A DNA stretch of 64,000 bases from Brevipalpus yothersi (lineage: Eukaryota; Arthropoda; Arachnida; Trombidiformes; Tenuipalpidae), in contig QZCP01000017.1 of assembly GCA_003956705.1 (NCBI GenBank), positions 72,704 to 136,703 on the forward strand, given 5' to 3'. The translations under genes and the position numbers were made by a program. A model generated the notes under the pieces. It ran no database searches, was not told the origin of the DNA, and worked only from the letters and a program-made list of their open reading frames with translations. Position 1 is the stretch's first letter. Every line of letters starts with the position of its first letter. Shown in pieces: positions 35,636 through 48,254 of this stretch.

Positions 35636-38600
35636 TAGGGTACTTTTTGGCTATCGTTTTTGTATTTTGTCACCATTGTGAAAGACGAATGAATCGAATG
35701 TGTAAGTGTGTATACTGTAGTATATTGAAATGTTGGGACCCCGAAAATCTTTTTTGAGGCCAAAATTTTCACATTGATAATCGATACTTGTTAATGATCT
35801 TCAACCAATTGATGATTAATCGATGTTGGACCGTATGTTTGACATGCTGGTAACAATTGTTATTAAGAAAAAGAGAAAATTCACTTTTTCTCATGATTTC
35901 TGTGTATACCAATGTAGGTACGTGTGTGTGTGAACATATCTATTAGAGAAAGGAAATGAAAATAAAAATCAGAGTGCAAATCAAATTGATAATCAAAGCA
36001 ATGCCATTCAAGCTTATCGGGGCTTGAGAACACGATTTGTTCATTACAAAGACTGGTATGTGTTACCATTGCCCTAAAATATCTGCCCACTGACCATTGG
36101 TTAATCGCTTGTGGCCACTCATTCAAGCCCAGAAAAGCGGCTAATCATTGCCATGTCGAAAGCGAATCGGATTTGACTACATAAATGTCCATTCTGTAAT
36201 ATTATGTGTGTGTGTGTGAAACGGAAGCACAAAAGTCTCGCGTACTCGTGATAAGAGGTGAATACAAGCTTGAGCTTGAGCCCTCAGGATTAAGCTGTTG
36301 TGTCAATAAGTTTAAAATGACCATAGAAATGGATACTTTTACTTCTCAAAGTTCTTGAAATTCATTGAATACTGAAACATTTAAGAGGCTAAACTTTTTG
36401 TTGCGCTTATAGCTGCGGTTTATCAGCCATTGGAAGAATCATTAGAATGCTTCCAATGATGCATTTTTCGAAATTTCTTGACATGAGAACAAGTTGTTTT
36501 CTAGCCACATTTAAATTGACTTTCTCAAGAGGTGTAAATCTAGAAGAATTCAAGCAAAACCTAGTTGAAAAATTATCACTTGAGTCATCAATACAGTTTA
36601 TCTAAAGGAAACTCTGCTTGACTTGTTCGTGAATCTCATCTTCTAATGAGCTTTTGGAATAAAATTTTGTTTTCATTGGACACGATTAATCAAGCTCAAA
36701 GCATTAAGCCATAGGATGAAACGTGCAACAATTATTTCTCCAACATTAATTAGTTTTTAAATTAAGAGAGCCTATGAAAGGTACGTGCTAGCGATGATGC
36801 TGAGGCTCAAACCCTTACCATATTTCATCAAAGAAGAATAACTCATCACTTCCATTATTTGACCTCATCCATCAAGCAGGAATGCTTTCTGGTAGATTCA
36901 GAATATGATGAACCAAGCTATGGTATACAAAATTTTGTTGGTTCTCAGGAAATTTGGGGCTCAGAATTTTAACAAGCCTCAAAACTTTCGAAATGGCTCA
37001 TTTTGAGGGTGAAAAATATGTGAACCAGTTGAGATTTACGAATGGCGCGAATTGAAATGATCCAATCAAAATGATAGGGTTATTAGAGATGCAAATTTGG
37101 TGTGTGTGTGTGTGTGTGTGAGAATACAGCAATCTAGGTTATGGTTTTTCTTTCAGAGATTGACTTTATTCATGCTAGATTAACTATGGGAGCCCAAATA
37201 AGTCATCTTTTGATACTTTCTTTTCTCGATCCCATTTCGATGTGCACAAGTCTGTTACAAATCATACACTGATTCGATGGTCCGAAAGTGGGGATGAAGA
37301 AGGAGGAGGGTTAAATATTTTTCTGCTTATCCTTGGCGATGAAATCAAATCAACACCATCAAACCTCCCCGAAGAAAAACCCTTATGGTGGCCAGAGGCT
37401 GTCAATGGAATCCATCCAACCGAAAGCCGTTAAGCGGCCATCCAATATTCAATGGTAATCTTAATAATTTAAAAATGCTGTTCATGGTGATCAGATTAAG
37501 TGATGGTGGCCAAAGTTGGGATGGGTATTGTAAGGGAAGCCCAACTCCATCATCATTTTCACACTTTTGGGGTGTAAAAATGGTCCAAAGTGAGGAGCTT
37601 TGATGCGGAAAAATGAGCGGAATCAAAGCATCCTTTTTTGGCCATTTTAGGCCTTATTATTATCGATACACAGAAGAAGAGAATGGAGAAGAAAAATTCT
37701 CTCCTTTACTTTGCTTTCGAGAGGAAAAGTATTCTCAACAAAACTAAAGTACCGTGAATTTTAAATTTTTTACTCCTCAAAATTTGAATTCTCTCTCTCT
37801 CTCTCCCTCTCTCTCTCTCTGTTTCTCTTTCTCTTTCTCATCACTATTATGCTCTCAATAATAATAACCAGTTGCTATAACTCATCTTGATAGCACTCTT
37901 TATCCAGTTTAAAAATGATCAATTCTGATGGAACCTCTCGGGTAACTGGATATCATTTGATATTCATTTCTCTTTCTCTTCCGATTTTCTCACTCATATG
38001 ATCATCACCTCTTGCCAGTGGTCCTGCTGAAAATTTTTTCCAAAAGAAAGCCTTTCTCTCTCTTTCTCTCCTCTACTGGCCCCTTTAATAAAATTCTTTT
38101 TTCATCACATTTTAAAATGCATCGGCGTGGCGTGCGTTCAAGTGTAAATGAAATAAAGCAAAAGATGTGTGTGTATGTATGCATGTGGATGCAAATTTTT
38201 TTTCTCTCTCTCCCCTCAATTCGTAGATCCAACATCACCCACATCAAAGCCTCCTCCTTCTCGTGTACACAAATACACAGAGTCATGCAACCATGCAAGA
38301 TGTAATATACATTTCAATCTGATTGCTTCACCATAACCCGAAAAGATGGCCAATATTCTAGCCCCTTCATCCTACACACACAAAACACAAATCATCTTAC
38401 TCATCCACATCAAGCAAATATGAACACACACACACACACACATGGATTCCCTCCCCTTCATTTCCCATTGGTACTGACTTTGGTCATCCCATCAACCCAT
38501 CAATTCGTGGTGGAAAGTAAAAAAGCGTAAACTAGGTAATATGAGTAGAAAATATCAACCTGTGATCCAGAGAACTGAGCCATTCAACCAGAGAAGGTAT

Positions 38601-39414
38601 GTCATTTCGCCACTTGCCTGAATCCGATTTAAATCATCACACTTTGGAATACATACACACACACACATAAGCACACGCACAGCTCAGTCCGTGTATTTAC
38701 AAGCTGTCAAGCCCATGCACACAGTTGCATTAGCTTTGTCGTTTGAATGGAAATATTATTATTATTTGGAAGAAAAATATCTGATTCCATAATCATTTTT
38801 CGTCTCTCAATCCTTCAGTCATGGTTTGGAGAACGGAGAAAGGCGTGAAAATTGTTCGCACGAGTTAAGCATCGAGAGGGAATGCTAATACAAATTGTGT
38901 TCAACTTTTTTTTAAAGGAGGAATCACAAAATGTACAATTGGATATTGATTGTCGAACGGGTGGCCAGTAAATCATTTTGATCACAATTGTTGGGGTTGA
39001 TAATCTTGAAAACTGATAAGGCATCGAGGATTTCACTGAGAAAAAAACTCAGTTGATGCCTGGGAATAAAAGTTACCATTAATCATCATGTGATATCAAG
39101 CTGTATTCAACTATAGTGTGTGATGAAGTTTTGGTTGTGAGGAAAAGTAAGAGTGAATCACCTGTTGATGAGACAAATTTCATCACTTACAATTCAATTA
39201 AGTCCCATTGCATCATGATACTAATTTTTGTAAATACAATTGTTCTAATTACGAACACTGATTTCATTTATTTCAACAAGCTCCAATCAGTTGTACAATC
39301 GATGCTCTCATAGCTCCACATAATAGAACTGGAAGTTTTATTTAGCTAATTTTTTTCCTACTCACTATAGATGCAATCAAATTGTTTCGATGTCCAGAGA
39401 AAGAAAGCAAGAGA

Positions 39415-39417
<3 letters not shown>

Positions 39418-39452
<35 letters not shown>
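39418..39452. repeat. (GA)n microsatellite
   Basis: Pure GA run of about 35 nt. Confidence 0.95.
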
Positions 39453-39454
<2 letters not shown>

Positions 39455-40799
39455 TATCAGGCGTAATAATGAGTTCTCTTCCAAGCTCTCCTCTGACTGG
39501 AAGAAGTATACAAAATTCGAGTAAGAAAAAGAATGTCCACAAGTCTGAAAGAGAAATTACTCCTCTAATCTGTTTAATGGTCTTGCGAAAAGATCCCTCG
39601 CTACACATACAAGATCAGTGGTAAAGAATGTTGATTCGATGCTCAATCCAATTGTTGGTGATTGCTTGGCTCCTGGGAGAGAGAAAGAGAAAGTCGACTT
39701 CTTGCCCATTTCTGTTTCCTCTCCATCTTCTTCCCTCCAGTATACAGAATACAGAATACTCTGGATCGGTAAAGTGGATAATTTATTTGTAAATGTGATC
39801 ACATTCAAAGCAATTCAAAGTGGACTAGAAACGGATAAGGCGAATACATATACACACACATAGCTGTTCTCACTGGAAGCTAGATTTTGTTGGCCGAATT
39901 TTTGTTCCTTTCATGCATGATGTCCAGATAAAGCATGAACAGTCCAAGAGAAAGCGATATATATATAGGAAAATAGAGATCGTTTGAAGACATCATCCAC
40001 TTTTAGTGGCAGGCAATATTTGCTCTTCATTTTGAATGGATATTTTCTTTGTTATCTTCTTCTACTTTCAAATACAATCTTCTTCTTCAATGGACATAGA
40101 TATATATTAGGTTCACATACACATACATAGGGTATATCTTTATCTCGATTGCAGTTTGACTTGGGAAAACTTAGTTTTTCACTAACTGACTACGTGAAAA
40201 TTATTCTATCCTTTTATATCTTCAAAAGTGAATCAAAGCTGGTCAGCGTATAACTGACCAACCATTCTTTCAATTGCCTCCACTTACTGACTTCATTTCT
40301 AGCCATAATGATGGTATGTGGCATGAAATATGCTCAGCTCATCCAGATAACTTTGAGTTTTCCTCTGTAAATACTGACACATACTGCATTCCCGTATATA
40401 GTTCACCTTCATGATACATGAGTATGTGTATTTGGGCCAGCTTGTCCTCCTCTCTCACTCTTCCCTCTTATTGATTGTGGGTGTCTAATAATTTGTGTAC
40501 ATGTGAAATCGATGAGTGATTTTGAACATAATTTTGCCATGCTTGACCACTTTATGGTCAAATATTAGTTCTCTTATGAGCAGAAGTAATCACTAACCAA
40601 TATGAGTAAGGAATACTTATCCACATTAGGAGAAGGAGAAGAAAAACTTTTGCGAGAAGCTATACTTCGGAAACTGTGGAATTAAGTCAAGTTAGGCAAT
40701 TCAATGGTAAGTAACTTTATCTGCTCATACTTTTTGGCTATCCACAGTTTGATTTAGAGTCTTTGTGGGTCCAAAGATATTCACACACATAAATATCCG

Positions 40800-40801
<2 letters not shown>

Positions 40802-40873
<72 letters not shown>
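40802..40873. repeat. (GA)n microsatellite
   Basis: Pure GA run of about 72 nt. Confidence 0.95.
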
Positions 40874-40875
<2 letters not shown>

Positions 40876-42229
40876 GAAGCATACACACACATGTACGCAC
40901 ATACACACAAATTTTTGGATTGAAATGAGCTACCACTCATTAAACTGGCCATTGGTCAGTCGGTGGTCATTTGTTCAATGGGCCATAGCTCACAGAATGG
41001 CTCTTGGGCAAGAAACAAACTATTGAATCACTGTTTGGTACACACATTTTTCCCTCCTTCAATTTCTTTTCCTCTCTTTCTCTCTTCACCACCACTAATA
41101 CATTCTTACCAGCCAAGTCATAATTCTATTTCATTTCTGTCTCTCTTTTCCGCACATTTATTTGGATACTTGGAACCCAAAATTAGCACAATAACGATAA
41201 GTTATAGTTTCGAAAACAAAGATGCTAGACTTCTCTCTCTTTCTCTCTTTCTTTCTCACAAGAGAATGGAATCAATTCGATTATCTTCATCGAGAATCTT
41301 CATTTATCCATTGTGAATGAATGACTCGAAGGTAAATAGAGATTGACAGTGGTGAACGTTCATTGACTCTTTTTTCTTTCGTTCTCATTCTTTTCCCAAG
41401 AAGAAGAGGAACCGGAAATGGATCATAAAAGAGAGAAGCGAACATTCGCGTGTCTATGTGAGTGTATTGTGCTTATTTGACTTGAGGAAGGATTGAGTAA
41501 GCACAATGGTAACAAATCATGGCAATAACTGACATGGGACTTGCTTAATTATGGGCTTCTTCGCTTGTGACATGTGATCACAGTCGTTATCAAACAGAGA
41601 AAGAATCCATAGAATTCTCTCCGTTTTGATGATCTGATTCCTCTCCATCCAAATATCGACACCTCTCCCAACTCTTGTATCTTACTGAGGCATGTGGAAA
41701 CTCCGGAAAGGGAAATACTTGTAGCAGAGTAAATAGAGGCTATTCATTTGGCAGTTTTATCTTCATCTTCGACTCACAGTGTGTATATGTGTCTTTCTAT
41801 TCAACTCTTTCAATCATGACAAAAGAGGATGAACGGAAGTTGGCTGATACTTTGGTTTAGCGAGTGAACACAGGATATGGATGGCTTCGGATTATGATTG
41901 AAAAACACCAACCTGAATTATCAGTCAACTCAATCTTCGACTGTTTCATTCATTCTTTGGTATTAATAAACAGAACACTGGGAATGCTGATTGTGAAAAC
42001 AGGAACTTGATTGGAGTTAGAGAAGGAGATAGAGAGAGAGATGGAAAAAAACAAATGTCGAAAGCTTCCAGTAAACAAATTATTTTACAACATATAAACT
42101 TATGAACTCACATTACCATAAAGTGTTCAAAATTTAACGATAGAAAATCGGACATGCATTATCAGTATCAAAGTATTTCGATAATGATAAATTGAATGAA
42201 AAATTTGACGTATGGAACAAAAATTTTCT

Positions 42230-43265
42230 TTACGCTTCAGAGCTCTGCTCGTCAGCGAAAATCGGATAAGCCAAAGTTGTATGAAGATGATCATTGTGTT
42301 CTTCTAAGGAAGTTTGAGAGTAATGAAGAACCAAACTTTTGAGCGTTGGGTGAATATCATAAGGCTCAGCAAAACCAAAGCCACGATCCGTTTTATATAT
42401 CAAGCAATGATAAACTTTCCTATTGACCACAATTGAGAGAGCAAGCTGACCTTTTCGACTATTACGTACCAGAAATGTACCACTTCGACGGCCTATCAAT
42501 AATTTTTCAGCTCCAGTCCTATCACAGTCTTGAATCAACCAATTGGATTCGATTTCATGAGATGTGGGCTCTTTTCGAGCTATTTCAACTTCCACATAAT
42601 TGCACGATTCATCGGCTTTAAGATCGGTAACTCTTGTTTGTCTCTGATTTGTTTCACTGAGGGCTTGATATAGAAAATTATCAATAGTTTTAACAGGCAC
42701 TCCAGCATTTTGAAGAGCTTCTTTCAGTGAATCTCGTTCTTTTTGAAGGCGATTGAGCTCTGGCTTGAGGACATTCATTTCACGATCCAAAGATCTTGCA
42801 CTAGCAGTAGCATGCTTGAGTGTACGTTCGATCTCCGTTTTTTTGGCCACATATTCATCACGCTTTTCGATTGACAATTTACGATTCTTAATCATAGCAT
42901 CCACCTCATGTGGTAAACATTCCGCTTGTAGTGTTTCATTGAGCTTAATATGATTCTCAAACACAGCAATCAGCTCACCAATCGATTCCAAAGCTTGCTT
43001 ATGCATTTCGATATCATTTTGAGTCTTATCGAACGAACAATGAAAATTTTCATACCGCTCCGTGTTTGCCAGCACACTCTTGTGGACTTCAATCAATCGA
43101 TTGGTGATTTGTGATGGATCATTATCGGTTGACAATGTAATTGTCGATCCCAAAGTTGTCCTGTCCAATAAAATTAAAATTAAAATTAGCCAACAAAAAA
43201 AAGTCACACACATAAACATACGGTAAACACACACGCTCACACAAAACTTACCTTGTCTCCTCCAT
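42230..43265 (-). CDS. PIK3R: PI3K regulatory subunit, iSH2 plus C-terminal SH2 only
   Basis: Two exons on the minus strand (43252-43265, then 42230-43160) encode 314 residues. The first coding exon is only 14 nt (ATG plus MEETR), ends at GTAAGT, and joins in frame after a 91-nt intron. Residues about 17-170 form the long antiparallel coiled coil (iSH2) that binds the p110 catalytic subunit; the signature REMNVLKPELNRLQKERD is clear. Residues about 212-305 are the C-terminal SH2 with phosphotyrosine-binding Arg237 in GTFLVRNS and the family motif GFAEPY. Class IA regulatory subunits normally also carry an N-terminal SH2 before iSH2, and this model has none. The sequence just before the ATG (GTTTCACCCAG) could be a splice acceptor, so unseen 5' exons are possible, but no SH2 coding sequence is visible in the 470 nt before the next gene. 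It acts in the cytosol, linking activated receptors to PI(3,4,5)P3 synthesis. Confidence 0.92.
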
Positions 43266-43736
43266 TCTGGGTGAAACAAATCACAACACTCTTCTCAAGG
43301 CATCAGGAGAAAGTCTTGGACGTTAACCACCAACTGGTAACTATTCCAAATTCAATTTAATTTTATTTTAATCACACAAAAAATTGATCTCATTTGATTA
43401 ATTGATTTAAACAAAGTTCGTCGATCTCTTGCTTTTGCAAAATGTGCTTCAAAATGATGAAAAAAAATTTTTTTTTCCACACGCCTTCAGTAGAGCCATC
43501 TACTGACTGACCGATAAAAGTCACGAAAGTTAAAATGTATCGATTTTTTTGGGTTCTAGATTTTTGTTCTATTCTGTTCTGATGGTGAAAAGTCGACTGA
43601 ATCGAGGAAGAGGAAAAGAGAGAGAGAGAGAAATACGGAGAGAGATAGAGAAAGAGGAAAAGAGAGAGAGAGAGCGAAAGCGATAATGTTGTTTTCAGTG
43701 TGAATATTATGTGTGTGTGTCTATATGTGTGTAAAA
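43266..43736. promoter_or_regulatory. divergent promoter region between PI3K subunit and NCKX genes
   Basis: These 471 nt separate two start codons that point away from each other. It contains GCCATCT (43495-43501; AGATGGC on the other strand, a YY1-like core), an A/T-rich block, and GA-rich DNA at 43610-43680 near the NCKX side. The same heptamer occurs in the other divergent promoter at 49013. Function is inferred from position. Confidence 0.4.
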
Positions 43737-46721
43737 ATGATTTTATTTGATGGAAAATTAAAAAGAATTGTGTTAAAAAAATTATCTATTATTTTTGTGA
43801 TTATTATAATTACTTTTGTGAATCTATATGTTAAAGGTAAGAGAGATTTTTTTTCTTACAAATGATTAGAAATTGATGAAATGGTGATGGTCCAAATTAA
43901 TTTATCAAATGAGCGACTTTTATCGATTTATTCTGAGTATTCTGTTTTGGCTCTATCTGTGTGTTTCTATTCTTCATATTCTTTTTCTGGTTTCCTCATT
44001 CTATCTTGGGTATTCTCTATTCTCTAGACAATCTATCCAATGAGAATGTAGAGCAATCACTGCCAAGCTTCGAGGACAATCATTCAGAATGGCTAGTCAC
44101 AGGAACCGAAGACAATCTAGATGAAACCGAGCCATTACCCACAATCGAGTACAATCAATTTGATGATACTTCCTCATATGAGAACCTTCGCGTCCGAAAT
44201 ATTCTTGCTTCAAATTTATTCCAAAATGATGCTCCCACCGAAGACAATCAAAGTAAGTCCAAATCATCATCAAGTAAATCAGAGGCAGCCAAAAAGGAAA
44301 ACACTACCAAACCGGTGAAACATAAGATTCGTAAGGTGAAGCCTTCCACCAAAAAGAAGCCCAAAGTGGTGGAAAAAATTGCTAATCAAACTTCAACCAT
44401 CAAACCTAATGTCACCGAAAACGTAAATCAAGAGGTTACCACATCGAGTACGACGATCAAATCAGAAGAAGAGGCCAAAAATTTAACTGAATGCAAAGGA
44501 AACGGAACTGATTCGTAAGTTCAATACTTGATACTGAATTTTGCCTATTAATTTATGCAAAACCTCTCGATTAGAGGTCAAATCATGTCCTTCGCTTTTA
44601 CTAATCATCATTTTCTGTAAATAGATTAGCAAAATGCTCCACTCATCATATCAAGCCTCCTGCAACAATGATTCCAATTTTAAAGAATGAAAAAATTCGT
44701 GAATGCACTCCACCGGCTTATAAAGAGTTTCCGGATGATATTTTTGGCCATAAATTGCGTAAACATGGTTTCATAATCATTCACATAGCTGTTGCTTGTT
44801 ATATGTTTTACTGTCTGGCCATTGTTTGTGATCATTATTTTTTGACTTCTCTGGAAGAATGCTCTATGGTAAGTACACATGATTTACTCAAAACTAGCAA
44901 ATAATATTAGATTGATTCATTTTACCCAGCGTCTTGGATTATCGGAAGATGTGGCTGGAGCTACTCTCATGGCCGCTGGCTCTTCTGGACCTGAACTTTT
45001 CACTGCTATACTAGGTATTGCTCATGAGAATAGTTCAAGGGTAGAGAAATTCTAGCCTCAAATTGCATATTGATCCTTTTCAGGTGTTTTCGTTGCAAAA
45101 GGAGACGTTGGAACTGGAACAATAGTTGGCTCAGCTGTTTTTAATATTCTTTTCGTTATTGGACTCTGTGCTCTACTCACAGGTAAGGATCAAGCTTGAA
45201 ACTTCGAAGCTGAATCTGTGAAACCGAATCTTTTCCATGAACATCAATTCTAATTCTAATATTTCACTTATAATATTTAGCTTCAACTCCTCTCAATTGG
45301 TGGCCAGTTGCTCGCGATTCGACTTATTACACCTTTACCGTTCTAGTATTAATCTTGGTAAGTTGAATCAATTTTCGCCACTCTGGTAACTGATTATAGT
45401 ATTTTATCTGAATGAAATTGAAATTTCAGGTTGCATATGATGGAGAAGTTAATAAATATGAATCCTGCTTCATGTTAATACTCTATATTGTGTACATAAT
45501 CATCATGCATTTTAACGTCCAAATACGAGAATTGGTTCTAGCAAAACTAACCCAATATACTGGACCTATCGGTAGTGAAACCGATTCTATCAAAGCTCAT
45601 CAAGCCGTATATTATCACTCAATAGGTGAGTACATGATTCAAATCTATCCGAAAAAAAAACCAAAACTAATCATAAAATCTTACACATTATCCATTCGAT
45701 TAGATGGACAATTGAATCCAAATGCATTGCCTCCATCATTGGATGTCAATCGAATTTCATTGTATGAAGCAGCAAATTATGTGATCATAAAGCATAAAAG
45801 ATTATTTCCTGGTATCATTCGATTCCGAGCCGCAGCTCATCTTATCATCACCATGAACATTAAGCGTCGACCTCACACTCATCACCAACAAAAACAGAGA
45901 CAACAAGAGTTCAATTATAAGCATAATGAATCATTCTATGGCAAATCTAAAATGGCTCGAGAACGTGTAACCCAAAGTCCCAACATTGATGAATGGTCAA
46001 ATGTGCCTAATCCGGTGGTTGAAGGTTGGGCAGCAACTATTAAATGGTGTATGAGAGCACCTCTTCATGCCACTCTATTTCATACCATTCCAAGCTGTAA
46101 AGAGCGTCCAAATCTTTTTCTTGTCACATTTTTGATGTCCATTCTATGGATTGCGATATTTTCTTACATTATGGTCTGGATGGTAAGCGAAAAATTTATA
46201 TCTTCTAGCATATTTTTTGTTCATTTCTATGAACCGGAAGTAGTAGTCACTAATTTCCGCTTTCGCATCAATCTCAAAAGGTCACTCTTATTGGATACAC
46301 TTTCGGGATTCCAGATAGTATAATGGGAATCACTTTTCTTGCCGCTGGAACATCCATACCAGATGCATATGCATCCATACACGTTGCTAGACAAGGTCAA
46401 GGTGATATGGCGGTCAGCAATTCGATTGGAAGCAATGTGTTCGATATATTGGTTGGATTAGCATTACCATGGTTCATTGAGACCACATTGTGGCAGCCTG
46501 GTACTGTTGCCACAATCAATTCTCGTGGTCTATTTTACGCAATAATATTGCTTTTCTTGTCCCTTGTATGTACTATATTTCTTTTCCATCATAATCGCTG
46601 GACATTGTGTCCCAAGTTAGGATATGCCTTACTGATAACATATGCTGTGTTTCTCATTTTTTGTGGAGCATTGGAATTGAATCTACTTGGATATGTAAAT
46701 CCCGTTATGTGTGAAGAGTGA
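43737..46721 (+). CDS. NCKX: K+-dependent Na+/Ca2+ exchanger (SLC24, NCKX3/4 type)
   Basis: Nine exons (43737-43836, 44028-44514, 44625-44868, 44930-45014, 45084-45182, 45281-45357, 45430-45625, 45704-46182, 46281-46721) join in frame to 735 residues. Exon 1 encodes a hydrophobic N-terminus that could be a cleaved signal. Residues 35-200 are a hydrophilic, Ser/Lys-rich extracellular region with N-glycosylation sites. The alpha-1 repeat (from E283, EDVAGATLMAAGSSGPELF) and alpha-2 repeat (from G598, GIPDSIMGITFLAAGTSIPD) carry the acidic and Ser/Thr residues of the ion sites. A cytosolic loop of about 150 residues lies between them. The motif CTPPAYKEFPDDIF before alpha-1 matches the NCKX3/4 branch better than NCKX1/2. 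The protein extrudes one Ca2+ and one K+ for four Na+ at the plasma membrane. Intron 7 is 78 nt, a multiple of three and open, so a 761-residue retained form is possible. Confidence 0.95.
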
Positions 46722-47116
46722 TTGATTGATTGTGCGTAATTTCATCTATCTCTCTCTCTCTCTATTTCTATCTCTCTTTCTCCCTCCGATGGCTTGATCT
46801 TCTGTGGTCGCCATTATCGAGTGTTAATCTAGTCAAATGAATATGATGGTACATATACTGTACCTTCAAAGATATTGTATGAGCCGAGAACGATAGAATA
46901 CTCCGTCTTCTTATCGTCCGTCGACAAAACAAAAGCATGAATTGGTTCCTTTTGAATTGAAACCGTTGAGTGTATGTGAAGTGTAGTGAGTCTTGGAATG
47001 AATTACATCAATAAAATTGTATTGGAATGGAATTTTTTTCCTCTCTCTTCACTCGCCAACACAACATCCACCAACAGTGGACACTGATGGTAATATTTCG
47101 AAAAACTTGTAGTTAA
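46722..47116. other. convergent 3' region
   Basis: This is the space between the stop codons of two genes facing each other. It holds a short CT-rich patch after the NCKX stop and the NCKX poly(A) signal. I found no canonical poly(A) signal for the minus-strand gene here. Confidence 0.7.
47010..47015 (+). terminator. poly(A) signal AATAAA of NCKX
   Basis: The hexamer lies 289 nt after the NCKX stop. It is the first canonical signal in that orientation. Confidence 0.6.
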
Positions 47117-47696
47117 TCAAATATTATAAAACTGGGATGAAGCAGCTACTCGGAGAACTTTCACACATGGAAACTCTAATTTGGCCGGAACATAGTAACA
47201 CTTTTCAACTTTTGCTTTGCCAGCATGTTTACCGACCAGTTGTTGTTCAAGGAATATTGCCTTTCCAGCTTCTTCTGGAATACGAGGAATCGTATCGATA
47301 AAATCTAGAAAATCTTCTAGTTCAGTGGACTGGATGAAGAAAGAGAATAAAATCTTTCATCAATTTTAACGAAAAACATATGAATTAGAACACATCTTAC
47401 AGAAACTTTCTTAATTTTCTTCAGATCTCTACGAAGTCTGTCCGCAATCAAATCAGCTCGAGTCCTAATACTTGCATACCAATCATCAAGAGAGTTTATT
47501 TGAATTGGTGTTCTTTGCCCATTCTTATGACGATTACCTGCGTAAATTATTAAGTAAATTATCGATCAAGATTATAACTGGTTTCAGAATTCTTGTTGAT
47601 GATCTCATTTTGATACTTACGGCCTAGAGTACTAGTTGGAGCTCCGAGTACAGAGACAATCAACACGAGAAATAAGAAAATCACCTTCATCATCAT
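47117..47696 (-). CDS. small secreted protein of unknown family
   Basis: Three minus-strand exons (47621-47696, 47401-47537, 47117-47329) join in frame to 141 residues, with good GT-AG introns of 83 and 71 nt. The protein starts MMMKVIFLFLVLIVSVLGAP, a clear signal peptide likely cut near Gly18/Ala19. The mature part is basic and charged, with a probable helix (DDWYASIRTRADLIADRLRR) and a second acidic helix (ELEDFLDFIDTIP). The C-terminal third is rich in Lys and Val with two cysteines (KCYY and FPCVK) that could pair. I do not recognise the family. Three ATG codons in a row make the exact start uncertain by two residues. It lies convergent to NCKX and 1.2 kb from NudC; neither neighbour suggests a function. 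Confidence 0.75.
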
Positions 47697-48254
47697 GCAA
47701 GATGCCACAGAATGAATCTCATGCCTTGAAGAGATGGATACATAGAGACTAAAGACTAATAAGTTATGAACTGTCATCAAGTAAAAGGCTTCAGGATACC
47801 ACCTGCAACATGCGTCACTGTAGAGTTGCTGGTGATAGTGGCTTAGCTGAGAAGAGGCTAATCGTTTGGAGGTATGATCAACAAATCAAAGAGATAGAGA
47901 CAGGTAGATAAGTGAAATTCTCAAACATTCTTGATATCGGGATGAAGAATTTAACAGGAATGTATCATGTTTGAGAGGGAATATTGAGGGTATTCCAGCC
48001 AGTAAGAGCTACAGAATGTTATCTTGTGCTGTCCATTAGGAGAACTGTTACTGTACGTCAATTAAATACCAACGAGCTTCTGAAGTTGCTTCATTGAGTG
48101 AAGTATAGAAAGTAGGATAGAATAATTGAGACTTCATCAACAATTGTAAGCTGAAAATATCAGAAGAATGTTATTTCATTTTTGTGTAGAATAGAGGTGC
48201 CTTAATAGGAATTGCAGAGCCAATACAATGATTTGAAACATAAAGGAACAGATT
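47697..48254. other. intergenic spacer between two minus-strand genes
   Basis: It should contain the promoter of the secreted-protein gene and the 3' end of the NudC gene. A GATAAA overlapping the NudC stop is the only near-canonical poly(A) hexamer seen, and it is weak evidence. No coding frame is recognised. Confidence 0.6.

Larger units (their letters stand above)
34709..42229. other. gene-poor stretch
   Basis: No recognised gene. It holds three long GA/CT tracts (35580, 39418 and 40802), a (GT)n run near 37100, CA-rich patches near 38.4-38.7 kb and one CAATGGTCA at 36091. A segment at about 37.2-37.6 kb is open in several frames on both strands, which points to low stop-codon content and not to a gene. 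Confidence 0.6.

Noticed and set aside
37242..37626. Several 60-75-codon frames on both strands
   Set aside because: Open frames on both strands at once indicate low stop-codon content, not coding; no splice sites or family motifs agree.
43201..43279. Hydrophobic N-terminal extension of the PI3K subunit, resembling a membrane anchor
   Set aside because: It is the unspliced 91-nt intron read as protein; GTAAGT and an acceptor flank it and splicing restores a short N-terminus in frame.
44121..44318. Second plus-strand frame inside NCKX exon 2
   Set aside because: Out of frame with the spliced NCKX protein; a shadow.
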